Shown: one piece after another, positions 17,992 to 26,279 of the stretch
Numbering within the stretch: position 1 is the stretch's first letter
How the letters are laid out: the number at the start of each line of letters is the position of its first letter
Program-made: the position numbers and the translations under genes
Notes under the pieces: model-generated
What the model was told of the DNA's origin: nothing
Database searches by the model: none
The model's input: only the letters and a program-made list of their open reading frames with translations
Assembly (NCBI RefSeq): GCF_003074055.1
Contig: NZ_CP029043.1
Location: forward strand, 7,556,501 to 7,620,500
Reading direction: 5' to 3'
Origin: Streptomyces nigra
GTDB taxonomy: Bacteria; Actinomycetota; Actinomycetes; Streptomycetales; Streptomycetaceae
Length of the DNA stretch: 64,000 nt

Positions 17992-18534
17992 TCAGCGCTG
18001 TGGCTGTGCGCGCAGTCCGTCGAGGATGAGCGCGAGCATGCGGGGAGCGCGGTCCTCGGGGACGGCGGCGGCGCGCCAGAGCGCGCCGGTGAGCTGGAGA
18101 AAGTCACCGGGCTCGGCATCCGCGCGGATGCTTCCGTCCTTCTTGCCGGCGTCGAGGAGCTCGGTGATGGCGGTGACGACCGGGCCGTAGCTCTGTTCGC
18201 TCATCGCCTGGTGCGCGCTGGGGCTGAGGGCCTCGCCCAGGCCGTGCTTCCTGCGCATGGCCTCGACCAGATCGAGCGTCCAGGTGCGCAGCGCCTCCAG
18301 CGGCGGCAGCTCACCGAGCAGGTCGGGCACGGTGCCGGTGATGCGGGTGACCTCGTCCTGGTAGACGGCCAACACCAGCGCCTCGCGGGTGGGGAAGTTG
18401 CGGTACAGCGTGCCCGGGCCGACACCGGCGCGCTGGGCGATCTGGTTCATCGACGTGGCGCCGTCCTCGCCCAGCGCCTCGCGGGCGGCAGCGAGGATGC
18501 GCGCCCTGTTCTCACGGGCGTCCGAACGGACCAC
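17992..18534 (-). CDS. TetR family transcriptional regulator
   Basis: 180 residues with N-terminal HTH (SMNQIAQRAGVGPGTLYRNFPTREAL). It diverges from the aldo/keto reductase gene over 76 bases holding two palindromic sites. Predicted repressor of both genes. It is convergent with the preceding SDR. Confidence 0.92.
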   Translation of the reverse strand: MVRSDARENRARILAAAREALGEDGATSMNQIAQRAGVGPGTLYRNFPTREALVLAVYQDEVTRITGTVPDLLGELPPLEALRTWTLDLVEAMRRKHGLGEALSPSAHQAMSEQSYGPVVTAITELLDAGKKDGSIRADAEPGDFLQLTGALWRAAAVPEDRAPRMLALILDGLRAQPQR

Positions 18535-18551
18535 GAGACCTCCCCTTGCTA

Positions 18552-18590
18552 AGTGGAGAGCTCTCCACTACGTTATTCGGAGAGCTCTCC
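18552..18590. promoter_or_regulatory. paired palindromic operators (TetR)
   Basis: AGTGGAGAGCTCTCCACT at 18552-18569 is an 18-bp perfect palindrome. GGAGAGCTCTCC at 18579-18590 repeats its core, followed by ACTT. Centres are 24 bp apart. Both lie between the divergent TetR and aldo/keto reductase starts, so this is the likely binding region of the TetR protein. Confidence 0.82.
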
Positions 18591-18610
18591 ACTTACTTTA
18601 GAGGGGCACC

Positions 18611-19660
18611 ATGCGCTACATCAAGCTCGGCACCACCGGCCTCGACGTGTCACCCATCGCCATCGGCGCCATGACCTACGGCGAACCCGACCGCGGGCAC
18701 CCCGTCTGGTCGAAGGGCGAGGAGGAGGCCCGCCCGCTCATCAGGCACGCCCTCGAGGTGGGCATCAACTTCTTCGACACCGCGAACCTGTACTCCTACG
18801 GCTCCAGCGAGGAGATCCTCGGCCGGGTGCTGAAGGAATACGCCGACCGTGACGCCGTGGTCATCGCCACGAAACTGCGCCACCCGATGCGCCCGGGCCC
18901 GAACGGACGAGGACTGTCGCGCAAGGCGATCATGACCGAGGTCGACCATTCCCTGCGGCGCCTCGGCACGGACTACATCGACCTGTACCAGATCCACCGC
19001 AACGACCACTCCACCCCCTGGGAGGAGACCCTTCAGGTTCTCAGTGACCTGGTGCAGGCCGGCAAGGTCCGCTACCTGGGCGCCTCCTCCATGCACGCCT
19101 GGGAGTTCGCCAAGGCCCTCCACCTGCAGAAGCAGCACGGCTGGGCGCGCTTCGTGTCGATGCAGGACCACTACAACCTCCTCGCCCGCGAAGAGGAGAG
19201 GGAGATGCTCCCGCTGTGCCTGGACGAAGGCGTCGGCACCCTGGTCTGGTCCCCCCTGGCTCGCGGCCGCCTGGCCCGCGCCTGGGACGACGCCCGCTCC
19301 ACCCAGCGCTCGGAAACCGACGCGGCCTACGCCGATCTTCTCTACTCGCCCGCGCAGGAAGCCTCCAACCAGGCGATCATCGACGCGGTCGGTCAGGTGG
19401 CGGAAGCACACGGCGTGAGCCGTGCCCAGATCGCGCTCGCCTGGCTGCGCCGTCAGCCGGTCGTGACCGCACCGCTGGTCGGCGCCGGCTCCATCAGCCA
19501 GATCGACCAGGCTGTGGCCTCCCTCGACGTCGACCTCACCGACGCCGAGGTGCGCGATCTGGAGGCCCCTTACACCCCGCGCTACGACTGGCAGGGCGTC
19601 TCCGACGAAGCGGAGCTGGAGGCCATCCGCCGGCGCGTCCCCGGAATGGCCCTGTCATGA
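18611..19660 (+). CDS. aldo/keto reductase
   Basis: 349 residues, a TIM-barrel oxidoreductase. The catalytic tetrad is readable: Asp and Tyr in FFDTANLYSYG, Lys in VVIATKL, His in YQIHRND. The C-terminal NADPH segment LVGAGSISQID is also present. It resembles the YajO/Tas-like branch. Regulated by the divergent TetR (inference from operators). Its stop overlaps the start of a decayed epimerase-like gene (ATGA), so it once headed an operon. Confidence 0.93.
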   Translation: MRYIKLGTTGLDVSPIAIGAMTYGEPDRGHPVWSKGEEEARPLIRHALEVGINFFDTANLYSYGSSEEILGRVLKEYADRDAVVIATKLRHPMRPGPNGRGLSRKAIMTEVDHSLRRLGTDYIDLYQIHRNDHSTPWEETLQVLSDLVQAGKVRYLGASSMHAWEFAKALHLQKQHGWARFVSMQDHYNLLAREEEREMLPLCLDEGVGTLVWSPLARGRLARAWDDARSTQRSETDAAYADLLYSPAQEASNQAIIDAVGQVAEAHGVSRAQIALAWLRRQPVVTAPLVGAGSISQIDQAVASLDVDLTDAEVRDLEAPYTPRYDWQGVSDEAELEAIRRRVPGMALS

Positions 19661-19965
19661 ACCCGATCGTCCGCTCCGGCCCGGCCGCCCGCGCCGGAGG
19701 CCTCCTGATCCTGCTCGACACCGGCCACACCGTCCGCATCACCGTCCGCGACCTACAGCGCGAACCGGCCTTGCGCTCCTGACCGCACGAGTCACCGCCT
19801 TCGGCGACGACCGGCTCACCGTCGTACGCGCCGACCTCCAGCACTCGACGGCTGGGACGCCGCCGTAGCCGACTTTGAGCACGTCCTCCACGTCGCTTCA
19901 CCCACCCTGCGTGGCGTGTCCTCGGGCGGGATCACCGTACGTCCGCCGGCGTCGACGGCGCGGTG
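19657..19965 (+). pseudogene. remnant of NAD-dependent epimerase/dihydroflavonol-reductase-like gene
   Basis: Three consecutive frames together spell the N-terminal third of an extended SDR. LLDTGHTVRITVRDLQREPA is in frame 1 (stop 19780-19782). LLTARVTAFGDDRLTVVRADL follows in another frame from 19776. GWDAAVADFEHVLHVASP follows in the third frame from 19850. The order and spacing match the family exactly, so at least two frameshifts separate the pieces. No further matching sequence follows, so the gene is also truncated. ATG 19657 overlaps the preceding stop, which shows that it was the second gene of the aldo/keto reductase operon. Confidence 0.7.
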
Positions 19966-20048
19966 ATACGAGCTATCGGGAGGGCGTGGAGCGGATCCTC
20001 GCCGACTGCCCCGTCGCCCCCCTTCTGAAGTCCGGCTCGTGCCGCGAT

Positions 20049-20140
20049 ACCGAACCGGCTCCGGTACTCCGACGGCGTCACGGCCCGCGGCGCGCTGGAA
20101 GCGCCGACGGAAGTTCGCCACGTCCAGGTGGCCGACCCTC
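20049..20140 (-). pseudogene. C-terminal fragment of an AraC-type HTH domain
   Basis: Leftward reading gives GHLDVANFRRRFQRAAG and then, after a one-base shift, VTPSEYRSRFG. Together these are the end of the second HTH of AraC/GlxA-type regulators. No upstream domain is intact. The fragment abuts an IS481 transposase tail. Confidence 0.55.
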
Positions 20141-20154
20141 CTTGAGAACTGGGC

Positions 20155-20250
20155 GACGGCTGGTCGGTGGTTGGCCGCCGAGTGCGGTGGGGCAGCGGTG
20201 GTGGTTGCAGGTGTGGAGGAAGCCTGCCAGGGCGGTGGTGCGGCCTGGAT
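20155..20250 (-). mobile_element. IS481-type transposase C-terminal remnant
   Basis: Leftward reading gives GRTTALAGFLHTCNHHRCPT followed by ALGGQPPTSR, matching the final DDE-domain segment of IS481 transposases (normally YNxHRPHxALGGxPP). Only about 30 codons remain and no inverted repeats were found. Confidence 0.6.
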
Positions 20251-20526
20251 CGCTCAGGTCCTGGCCGGCTGCGAGTCGAACACACGACGCGTCGCGCGTG
20301 TCGTTCATGACCTTCTCGAAGCGCTTACTGCTGAACCGGTTCCCGGTGGGGGTCTGTGTCCGTGGGGGTTCTGTGTCCGTTCTCGTCGACGTCCAGGGTG
20401 ATCTCGCCCCACCGCAGGGGATGTCGTCGGCGTGACCGGCGGATCTCCTCCTCCGAAGAACCTGGTTGGCCGCAGCCCGTGCCTGCCGACCTCGAACTCG
20501 GCTCTGTGTGGCTTCAAGACCAGAAG
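20251..20526. other. non-coding stretch downstream of relics
   Basis: About 275 bases with no family-like frame on either strand. It separates the decayed genes from the terminator of the beta-helix gene. Confidence 0.4.
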
Positions 20527-20560
20527 GGTCGTGGGGGGCGCACGCCCGCCCCCCACGACC
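20527..20560. terminator. strong hairpin terminator for the beta-helix gene
   Basis: Perfect 14-bp stem GGTCGTGGGGGGCG (20527-20540) with its complement at 20547-20560 and a 6-base loop. It lies about 50 bases beyond the 3' end of the leftward beta-helix gene. No T-run, as is usual in streptomycetes. Confidence 0.7.
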
Positions 20561-20608
20561 GGTCGGCCGTACTTGCTGCGATCTGAGTGATCGTCACCTA
20601 CAGCACGC

Positions 20609-23257
20609 TCACGGCGTGATGGTGACCGCGTCGAACTGGTTGATCGCTGACTGGCTCACGTCATGGGACGTGGAGAAGATGCCGGCCTCCTGCTTGGCCG
20701 CGGCCGAGGGCAATGCCACGGGCTGCCCGATCGCGACGAAGTTGGTGCCATCGTAGGAGTACGAGGCGCCGAACGAGGTCCCGGACCGGGTGAGTTTCAC
20801 CCAGACGGGGCGGAAGACGTCGACGGCCGCTCGGGCGTCGGCGTCCAGATATCCGTCGCCGTCGGTGTCCCACTGGAACACGACGCCGTTGCGAGCGGTC
20901 ACCGCGACGACGGCATACCCGGCGGACCGTCCCGCCTGGGTCATGTCGTTGCGGACCACGACACCCGACTTGGCCCAGGGGTTGGCGTCGTTGACCGACA
21001 CGACGCGGGTGGAGACGCTTGAGCCGGAGGCCAAGGCACCGGCCCGGTAGACCGAACCGAACTGGTCGTCACGCTGACCGCCCGCACCCCATACGTCGGC
21101 GCCGGCCGCCGCGATCCCGAATCCGTCCCCTCTCTGCCCGAAGTAGGAGCTGACAGCCGAACCACCGGCGGTGGCGAAGCCGGCTGCCACGGGTGCGTCG
21201 GCCTCGCATCCGCTGACGCCGAACTGGTTGGCGTTGAGCGATGTCCGGTACCGCGGCGCGACCCCCGCCTGGCAGATGACCTCGCGTGCGCCTGCGGGCC
21301 AGTTGGCCCCGGAGACCTTGACGTTGTTGATCAGCTTGTTGTTGTGCGCCTCGGCGTTCGGCGTCGAGGCTCCACCGGAGTTGTACCAGTTGTTCTGGAT
21401 GACGTTGTCGCTGGTGTTGTTGCGGAGGCTGTATGCGTTGGTGAAGAGGAAGGATCCGCCCTGGACCACGTTGTTCTCATACGTCATCGAGCGCGAGCCC
21501 TCGTCGAGGTAGAGGCCGACTCCCGAGATGTTGAACAGGTAGTTCTCGGCGACCACGGTTCCCGGGCTGGCGGAGAGATTGTAGATCGATCCGCCGTCGG
21601 CGAAACGGGCCTTCGTGTTGTGCACGAGGTTGCCCTCGACACGGTTGTTCTTGAGCGTGGTCGGTGTCGTGTAGAGCGTGTTCCACTTGTAGTAGCCGCG
21701 GTCGACGTAGTCGTTCGACCCTCCGGCGTCGTTGATGCCCCACCCGTAGCCGGTGTCGATGCCGTCGTAGGGGACGTTGGAGACCTCGTTGTGCAGGATG
21801 CGGGCGTCCGTGACGTAGGTGCTGAGGATGCCGCTGTTGTCCTTGTAGTCCACCGCAACGCGGTTGATCGTGTTGTCGGAGATCAGGATGTCCCGGTTGG
21901 TCATTCTCGGATCGCCGGGGTGGTGCGCGTCGGGCAGTACGCCGCCGACCGCTATGCCGTGACCACTGTTCTCCGTGAACCGGTTGCCGACGACGTCGAT
22001 GTCGCTCGCGCCCAGTCCGACACCGGTGCGTGTGGCGTTGGCGTCGTTCCCGATGCCCAGCGCGGACTGGCCCAGGTTGGTGAACGTGTTGCCGGTGAAC
22101 GAGATGCGGCTGGCGGCGGATACCTGCACGGCGGCGGGCTCCTGGTACCAGCTGGTGCGCGCTCGTTCGAACATCTCGCAGCCGCGCGAGCAGCTGGTGA
22201 AGGCGTCGGCGGGGCGGTACTTGTAGGCGCCCTTGATGAACAGGCCGTTCTGCTGGACCGCGTAGCCGTCGGTCGAGGGGCCGAGCCAGGAGGTCCCGGA
22301 GAACTGGATGCCGTCGAAGGCAAGACCGGTCACCGGCCTGTCGTACGTCCCGCCGATGCTGATCAGTGTCTCCAGGCGGGGAAGCTCGATGTCGAGCCGG
22401 TTGGGGTCGACTCCGTCCGCCGGCTTGTAGTAGAGCTTCCCGGCACCCGGATCCACGTACCACTGGCCGGCCTGGGTGAGGAACTTCAGCGAGTTGTCGA
22501 GGTACCAGCTCGGTCCGGCCAGGAACGAGTTCTGGACGGTGTCCCAGCCCCAGGTGTTGTTGTCCCACGCCGGCTGGGCCATCGTGATCTCGGTGCCGCT
22601 GATGCTCTGAACCGGCGAGTAGCGGTTCGTGAAGTCGCCGAGGGACTCGAACTCGATGCGCCCTTGGTCGGGGAGGGTGGCGAGGTAGTTCAGCGCCGGG
22701 TTCTTGATGGTGAGTCCGGTCGCGGTGGGAGTGACGTCCGTGTTGGCGAGGCGGATGGCGGCGCGAGGTGCGATCACGCCGTTCACGTAGAGCTGGCGGG
22801 TGTCGAGTCCGCGGGGGGTCTCCGCCTCCCAGATGCCGGGGCCCGCATCGGACTTGATCCAGCCGGTGACCTTCTTGGCGCCGGTGATGACGGGGTGGGC
22901 GTCCGGGGCGGCGGTCCAGTGGACGGTGTGGTCGCCGCCGCCGTCGCCGGGTCCGAACCGGAGGGGCTTGGAAAGGCGATAGGTGCCGTCGGCGAGCTGA
23001 ACGCTCACGTCACCCCGCTTCGCCGCGGGGCGGGCGACGTGCTGGGCGCGCTCGAGTGAGCATGGCTGCGCCGGACTGCAGTGTCCGGAGTCCTTCCCGT
23101 TCGGCGCCGCGAAGTACACCGTCCGGGGCGCGGCCTGTGCCTGGAGGGGAATGAGCGCTGATGCGATGACGGCGCAGGTGCCGAGCGTCGCGAGGAGTCC
23201 CGCCCTGCGCCTCCATCGAGCGCTCACCGAGCGTGTCGAGTCTGACGTCGATGTCAT
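20609..23257 (-). CDS. secreted right-handed beta-helix glycosidase-like protein (GH141-like)
   Basis: 882 residues from ATG 23257 with AGGAAG upstream. A signal peptide (Arg-rich start, LLATLGTCAVIASALIPLQ, cut after AQA) shows export. The mature N-terminus (VYFAAPNGKDSG, PCSLERAQHV, ITGAKKVTGW, LYVNGVIAPRAA) follows the pattern of parallel beta-helix glycosidases of the GH141 type, a family with alpha-L-fucosidase activity. Residues ~330-690 contain N-rich helix rungs (GNTFTNLG, NNRVEGNLVHN). The last ~180 residues form a separate jelly-roll/lectin-like domain (SGVVVRND, FQWDTDGDGYLD, WVKLTRSGTSF). Two operator copies precede it, placing it in the sugar regulon. Substrate assignment to fucosylated glycans rests on the neighbouring pathway genes; the catalytic residues cannot be named. 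Confidence 0.8.
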   Translation of the reverse strand: MTSTSDSTRSVSARWRRRAGLLATLGTCAVIASALIPLQAQAAPRTVYFAAPNGKDSGHCSPAQPCSLERAQHVARPAAKRGDVSVQLADGTYRLSKPLRFGPGDGGGDHTVHWTAAPDAHPVITGAKKVTGWIKSDAGPGIWEAETPRGLDTRQLYVNGVIAPRAAIRLANTDVTPTATGLTIKNPALNYLATLPDQGRIEFESLGDFTNRYSPVQSISGTEITMAQPAWDNNTWGWDTVQNSFLAGPSWYLDNSLKFLTQAGQWYVDPGAGKLYYKPADGVDPNRLDIELPRLETLISIGGTYDRPVTGLAFDGIQFSGTSWLGPSTDGYAVQQNGLFIKGAYKYRPADAFTSCSRGCEMFERARTSWYQEPAAVQVSAASRISFTGNTFTNLGQSALGIGNDANATRTGVGLGASDIDVVGNRFTENSGHGIAVGGVLPDAHHPGDPRMTNRDILISDNTINRVAVDYKDNSGILSTYVTDARILHNEVSNVPYDGIDTGYGWGINDAGGSNDYVDRGYYKWNTLYTTPTTLKNNRVEGNLVHNTKARFADGGSIYNLSASPGTVVAENYLFNISGVGLYLDEGSRSMTYENNVVQGGSFLFTNAYSLRNNTSDNVIQNNWYNSGGASTPNAEAHNNKLINNVKVSGANWPAGAREVICQAGVAPRYRTSLNANQFGVSGCEADAPVAAGFATAGGSAVSSYFGQRGDGFGIAAAGADVWGAGGQRDDQFGSVYRAGALASGSSVSTRVVSVNDANPWAKSGVVVRNDMTQAGRSAGYAVVAVTARNGVVFQWDTDGDGYLDADARAAVDVFRPVWVKLTRSGTSFGASYSYDGTNFVAIGQPVALPSAAAKQEAGIFSTSHDVSQSAINQFDAVTITP

Positions 23258-23305
23258 GTTCGATCGCTTCCTGTGACTGGGGCCTTGAGGCCCGTCACAG
23301 GGGTA

Positions 23306-23346
23306 GCATACGTATGATGTTTGCGACAAGATTCGTACGATGTTTG
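23306..23346. promoter_or_regulatory. GntR-regulon operators 1a and 1b
   Basis: GCATACGTATGATGTTT at 23306-23322 contains the 10-bp palindrome CATACGTATG. A second half-conserved copy, CGTACGATGTTTG, lies at 23334-23346, one direct repeat of 23 bp away. Both sit just upstream of the beta-helix gene. Confidence 0.8.
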
Positions 23347-23363
23347 CTTGAGGCCCCCGAGCT

Positions 23364-24359
23364 CTAGCTCATGCGAGCCGGGTCTGGAACGAGTCCCGTG
23401 ACGTGCAGTTCCTCCCACAGGGCCTCCGGGATCACCGCCCGATACCGCGCGACATTGCTGCGCACGTGCTCGGCGGTGCGCATTCCCGTCACCACCGAGG
23501 TGACCGCGGGATGGCGCAGGGGGTACTGGATGGCGGCGGCGGGAAGCTCGACGCCGTGCCGCTCGCAGACGGCGGCGATGCGGGCGGCGCGTTCGACGAC
23601 GGACCGCGGAGCGGCCCCGTAGTCGTAGGACGCCGAGGCGTCCACGGTCGCGGTGCTCAACAGGCCGGAGTTGTAGACCGCCGCGGCGACGACGCCGACG
23701 CCGCGCTCCTGGGCGGCGGACAGCAGGCACTCCAGGGCCGATTGGTCGAGAAGGGTGAACCGCCCGGCGACCATGACCACATCGACGTCGGTCCGCCTCA
23801 CGAACTCGGTCAGCATGGCCGCCTGGTTCATGCCGGCGCCGATGGCGCCGACGACGCCCTGGTCCCGGAGTTCGGTCAGCGCGGTGATCCCGCTCGATGA
23901 GGCCTGCTCCCAGTGGTCGTCCGGATCGTGCAGGTAGGCGATGTCGAGCCGGTCGGTCCCGAGCCGTGCCAGCGACTCCTCCACGGAACGAAGGATCCCG
24001 TCACGGCTGAAGTCCCAGACCCGTCTCATCGCCGCCGGAACGACGAACCCGTCGTCATCGAGGCGGTCGGCCGTGTCCGGGCTGTCGACGAGCAGACGCC
24101 CGACCTTCGAGGAGACGACCACACCTGGTCGAGGGGCTGCGCGCAGGGCGGCCCCGAGACGTCGTTCGGACAGCCCCAGGCCGTAGTGCGGCGCTGTGTC
24201 GAGGTAGCGGATCCCTTCCTCGGTCGCGGTTCTGACGGCACGACACGAGTCGGCGTCGGTCGTCTCGGTGAACAGATTGCCGAACTGGGCTGCTCCCAGG
24301 CCCAGTTCGGTGAGCCGGTGCCCGGTGCGCAGACTCCGGACGGGCAGCGTCTTTTCCAT
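23364..24359 (-). CDS. aldo/keto reductase, probable L-fucose (aldose) 1-dehydrogenase
   Basis: 331 residues from ATG 24359; a longer start at 24413 would abut the operator and is less likely. Conserved: LGLGAAQFGNLF, DTAPHYGLGLSERRLG (Tyr), SSKVGR (Lys), YLHDPDDH (His). This is the D-threo-aldose/L-fucose 1-dehydrogenase branch. Predicted reaction: oxidation of the C1 of a 6-deoxyhexose to its lactone with NAD(P)+. It shares the intergenic operator with the rightward zinc dehydrogenase gene. Neighbouring lactonase, dehydratase and mutarotase genes support the sugar role. Confidence 0.85.
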   Translation of the reverse strand: MEKTLPVRSLRTGHRLTELGLGAAQFGNLFTETTDADSCRAVRTATEEGIRYLDTAPHYGLGLSERRLGAALRAAPRPGVVVSSKVGRLLVDSPDTADRLDDDGFVVPAAMRRVWDFSRDGILRSVEESLARLGTDRLDIAYLHDPDDHWEQASSSGITALTELRDQGVVGAIGAGMNQAAMLTEFVRRTDVDVVMVAGRFTLLDQSALECLLSAAQERGVGVVAAAVYNSGLLSTATVDASASYDYGAAPRSVVERAARIAAVCERHGVELPAAAIQYPLRHPAVTSVVTGMRTAEHVRSNVARYRAVIPEALWEELHVTGLVPDPARMS

Positions 24360-24417
24360 GGGCGCGTGGTCGCGCGGCGGTTGCTTGCTGGTCACGAGGT
24401 CGAGTTCTACCATGACA

Positions 24418-24434
24418 GCATACGTATGATGTTT
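24418..24434. promoter_or_regulatory. GntR-regulon operator 2
   Basis: GCATACGTATGATGTTT, identical over 17 bases to operator 1a, is placed between the divergent aldo/keto reductase and zinc dehydrogenase genes. One site could control both. Confidence 0.82.
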
Positions 24435-24501
24435 CATGTTAGGGTGCGTCACCTCCGTGGGCCGGCGCGGCCTGCGACGTGGCGGGAGGGAGTCGATCGG
24501 T

Positions 24502-25521
24502 ATGTTGGCGGCGAGCTATGCGGGCGCCCGAAGAATGACGATCGAGGAGCGGGAACCGGTCGAGCCGAGCCCGGGGGAGGTGCGCATAGCCGTTGCCTAC
24601 GTCGGAATCTGCGGCACGGACCTTCACGTGTTCCACGGGGACATGGACGCTCGGGTCAGCAGGCCGGCGCCGATCGGACACGAGATGTCGGGCACGATCG
24701 TCGCCCTCGGCGCCGGCGTGGAGGGCTGGGCGGTGGGCGATGCGGTGACCGTCATGCCACTGGCCTGGGACGGCACCTGCCCGGCCTGCCGTGCGGGGAA
24801 CGAGCACGTCTGCCAGAACCTGGACTTCATCGGCATCGACAGCCCGGGAGCCCTTCAGGAGTACTGGAACGTGCCGGTGTCGACACTCGTACGGCTGCCC
24901 TCGGACATCTCGCTGCGTGATGCCGCGCTGGTGGAGCCCTTGGCGGTGGCCGTTCACGACGTACGACGCTCCGGGCTCGCCGCAGGCGACAAGGCGGTCG
25001 TCATCGGTGCGGGCCCGATCGGCGTGCTGATCGCGTTCGTCGCCGCTGCGTTCGGCGCCGAGGTCGTGGTCGCCGAGGTGGACGCGACCCGGCGGGCCGC
25101 CGCCGAGAAGATGGGACTGACGACGCTGGACGCGTCGTCGGTCGACCAGGTCGCCTGGGTGGAGGAGTGGACGGACGGCGCCGGAGCGGACATCGTGTTC
25201 GAAGTCTCCGGTTCGGCCGCCGCCGTGCTCGGCGCCACCAGCCTGGCGAAGGTCCGCGGCACGCTCGTGGTGGTGGCCATCCACGCGCAACCCCGGCCGA
25301 TCGACCTGCACCGCGTGTTCTGGCGGGAACTGACGTTGCTCGGTGCCCGGGTCTACCAGCGCCACGACTTCGAGCGCGCCATCGAGCTCTTGACCGAGGG
25401 AGTCGTCCCGGCCGACCGGCTCATCACGGGCGTCGTGCCCCTGAGAGAGGTCGAATCGGCCTTCGGCCTCCTCGAGACCGGGCGGGCGATGAAGCTGCTC
25501 GTCGAGGTGGGCGCGTCATGA
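24502..25521 (+). CDS. zinc-type alcohol dehydrogenase (MDR, sorbitol/threonine-DH-like)
   Basis: 339 residues from ATG 24502 behind GGGAGGGAG. The catalytic zinc ligands are readable (ICGTD Cys, GHEMSG His-Glu). The structural-zinc region GTCPACRAGNEHVC has only three cysteines. The NAD motif VIGAGPIGVLIAF is present. It is likely to oxidise a secondary alcohol of a sugar acid. No step of the textbook L-fucose oxidative route needs an extra zinc dehydrogenase, so it may replace or add a late oxidation. It is translationally coupled to the next SDR through an ATGA overlap. Confidence 0.88.
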   Translation: MLAASYAGARRMTIEEREPVEPSPGEVRIAVAYVGICGTDLHVFHGDMDARVSRPAPIGHEMSGTIVALGAGVEGWAVGDAVTVMPLAWDGTCPACRAGNEHVCQNLDFIGIDSPGALQEYWNVPVSTLVRLPSDISLRDAALVEPLAVAVHDVRRSGLAAGDKAVVIGAGPIGVLIAFVAAAFGAEVVVAEVDATRRAAAEKMGLTTLDASSVDQVAWVEEWTDGAGADIVFEVSGSAAAVLGATSLAKVRGTLVVVAIHAQPRPIDLHRVFWRELTLLGARVYQRHDFERAIELLTEGVVPADRLITGVVPLREVESAFGLLETGRAMKLLVEVGAS

Positions 25522-26279
25522 ACCCGTACGACCTGACCGGGCGCCTGGCCGTCGTGACGGGGGCCAAGCGCGGAATCGGGTTCGCCGTCGCCGAGGCTCT
25601 CGCCGCCGCGGGCGCCGACATCGTGGGAGTCTCCGCCACCCTCGATCCGGCCTCATCGGCGATCGGCGACCGGGTGCGCCGGCTCGGCCGTGAGTTCACC
25701 GGGCACCGTGTCGACTTCGCGGACCGGCGTCAGGTGACCCGCTTCGCAGAGGAACTCGCGGCAGGCGAGCGCCCGGTGGACATCCTGATCAACAACGCCG
25801 GGACCATCCGCCGTGCTCCCGCGGCCGAGCATCCCCTGGAATGGTTCGACGAAGTGCTCGAAGTCGATCTCATGAGCACCTTCGTACTCAGCCAGGCCCT
25901 GGGGCGGCGGATGCTGGAGGCGCAGCACGGGCGGATCGTCTTCACCGCCTCCCTGCTCTCGTTCCAGGGCGGGATCAACGTGCCGGGCTATGCGGCCGCC
26001 AAGTCCGGCGTGGCGGGACTGGTACGGGCGCTGTCGAACGAGTGGGCGGGGCGCGGTGTGACCGTCAACGGCATCGCCCCGGGTTACATCGCGACCGACA
26101 ACACCCAGGCGCTTCAGGACGATCCGGAGCGGTCCCGTGCGATCCTCGAGCGGATCCCGGCAGGGCGGTGGGGGACGGCGGAGGACATCGCCGGTGCCGC
26201 CGTCTTCCTGGCGTCGGATGCCGCGCGCTACGTCTCCGGCGCGATCCTGCCGGTCGACGGTGGCTGGCTCGGCCGATGA
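25518..26279 (+). CDS. SDR, probable 2-keto-3-deoxy-sugar-acid dehydrogenase (KduD-like)
   Basis: 253 residues. VTGAKRGIGFAVAEAL cofactor motif, NNAGTIRR, YAAAKSGVAGL catalytic pair and PVDGGWLGR C-terminus. KduD and 2-keto-3-deoxy-L-fuconate dehydrogenases share the NNAGxIRR segment. The predicted role is oxidation of 2-keto-3-deoxy-L-fuconate to the 2,4-diketo acid. It starts inside the stop of the zinc dehydrogenase gene. Confidence 0.88.
   Translation: MNPYDLTGRLAVVTGAKRGIGFAVAEALAAAGADIVGVSATLDPASSAIGDRVRRLGREFTGHRVDFADRRQVTRFAEELAAGERPVDILINNAGTIRRAPAAEHPLEWFDEVLEVDLMSTFVLSQALGRRMLEAQHGRIVFTASLLSFQGGINVPGYAAAKSGVAGLVRALSNEWAGRGVTVNGIAPGYIATDNTQALQDDPERSRAILERIPAGRWGTAEDIAGAAVFLASDAARYVSGAILPVDGGWLGR

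Noticed and set aside
23258..23329. TTG start adding 24 codons to the beta-helix protein
   Set aside because: The extension would be coded by the operator region and precedes a normal ATG with a good ribosome-binding site and signal peptide.
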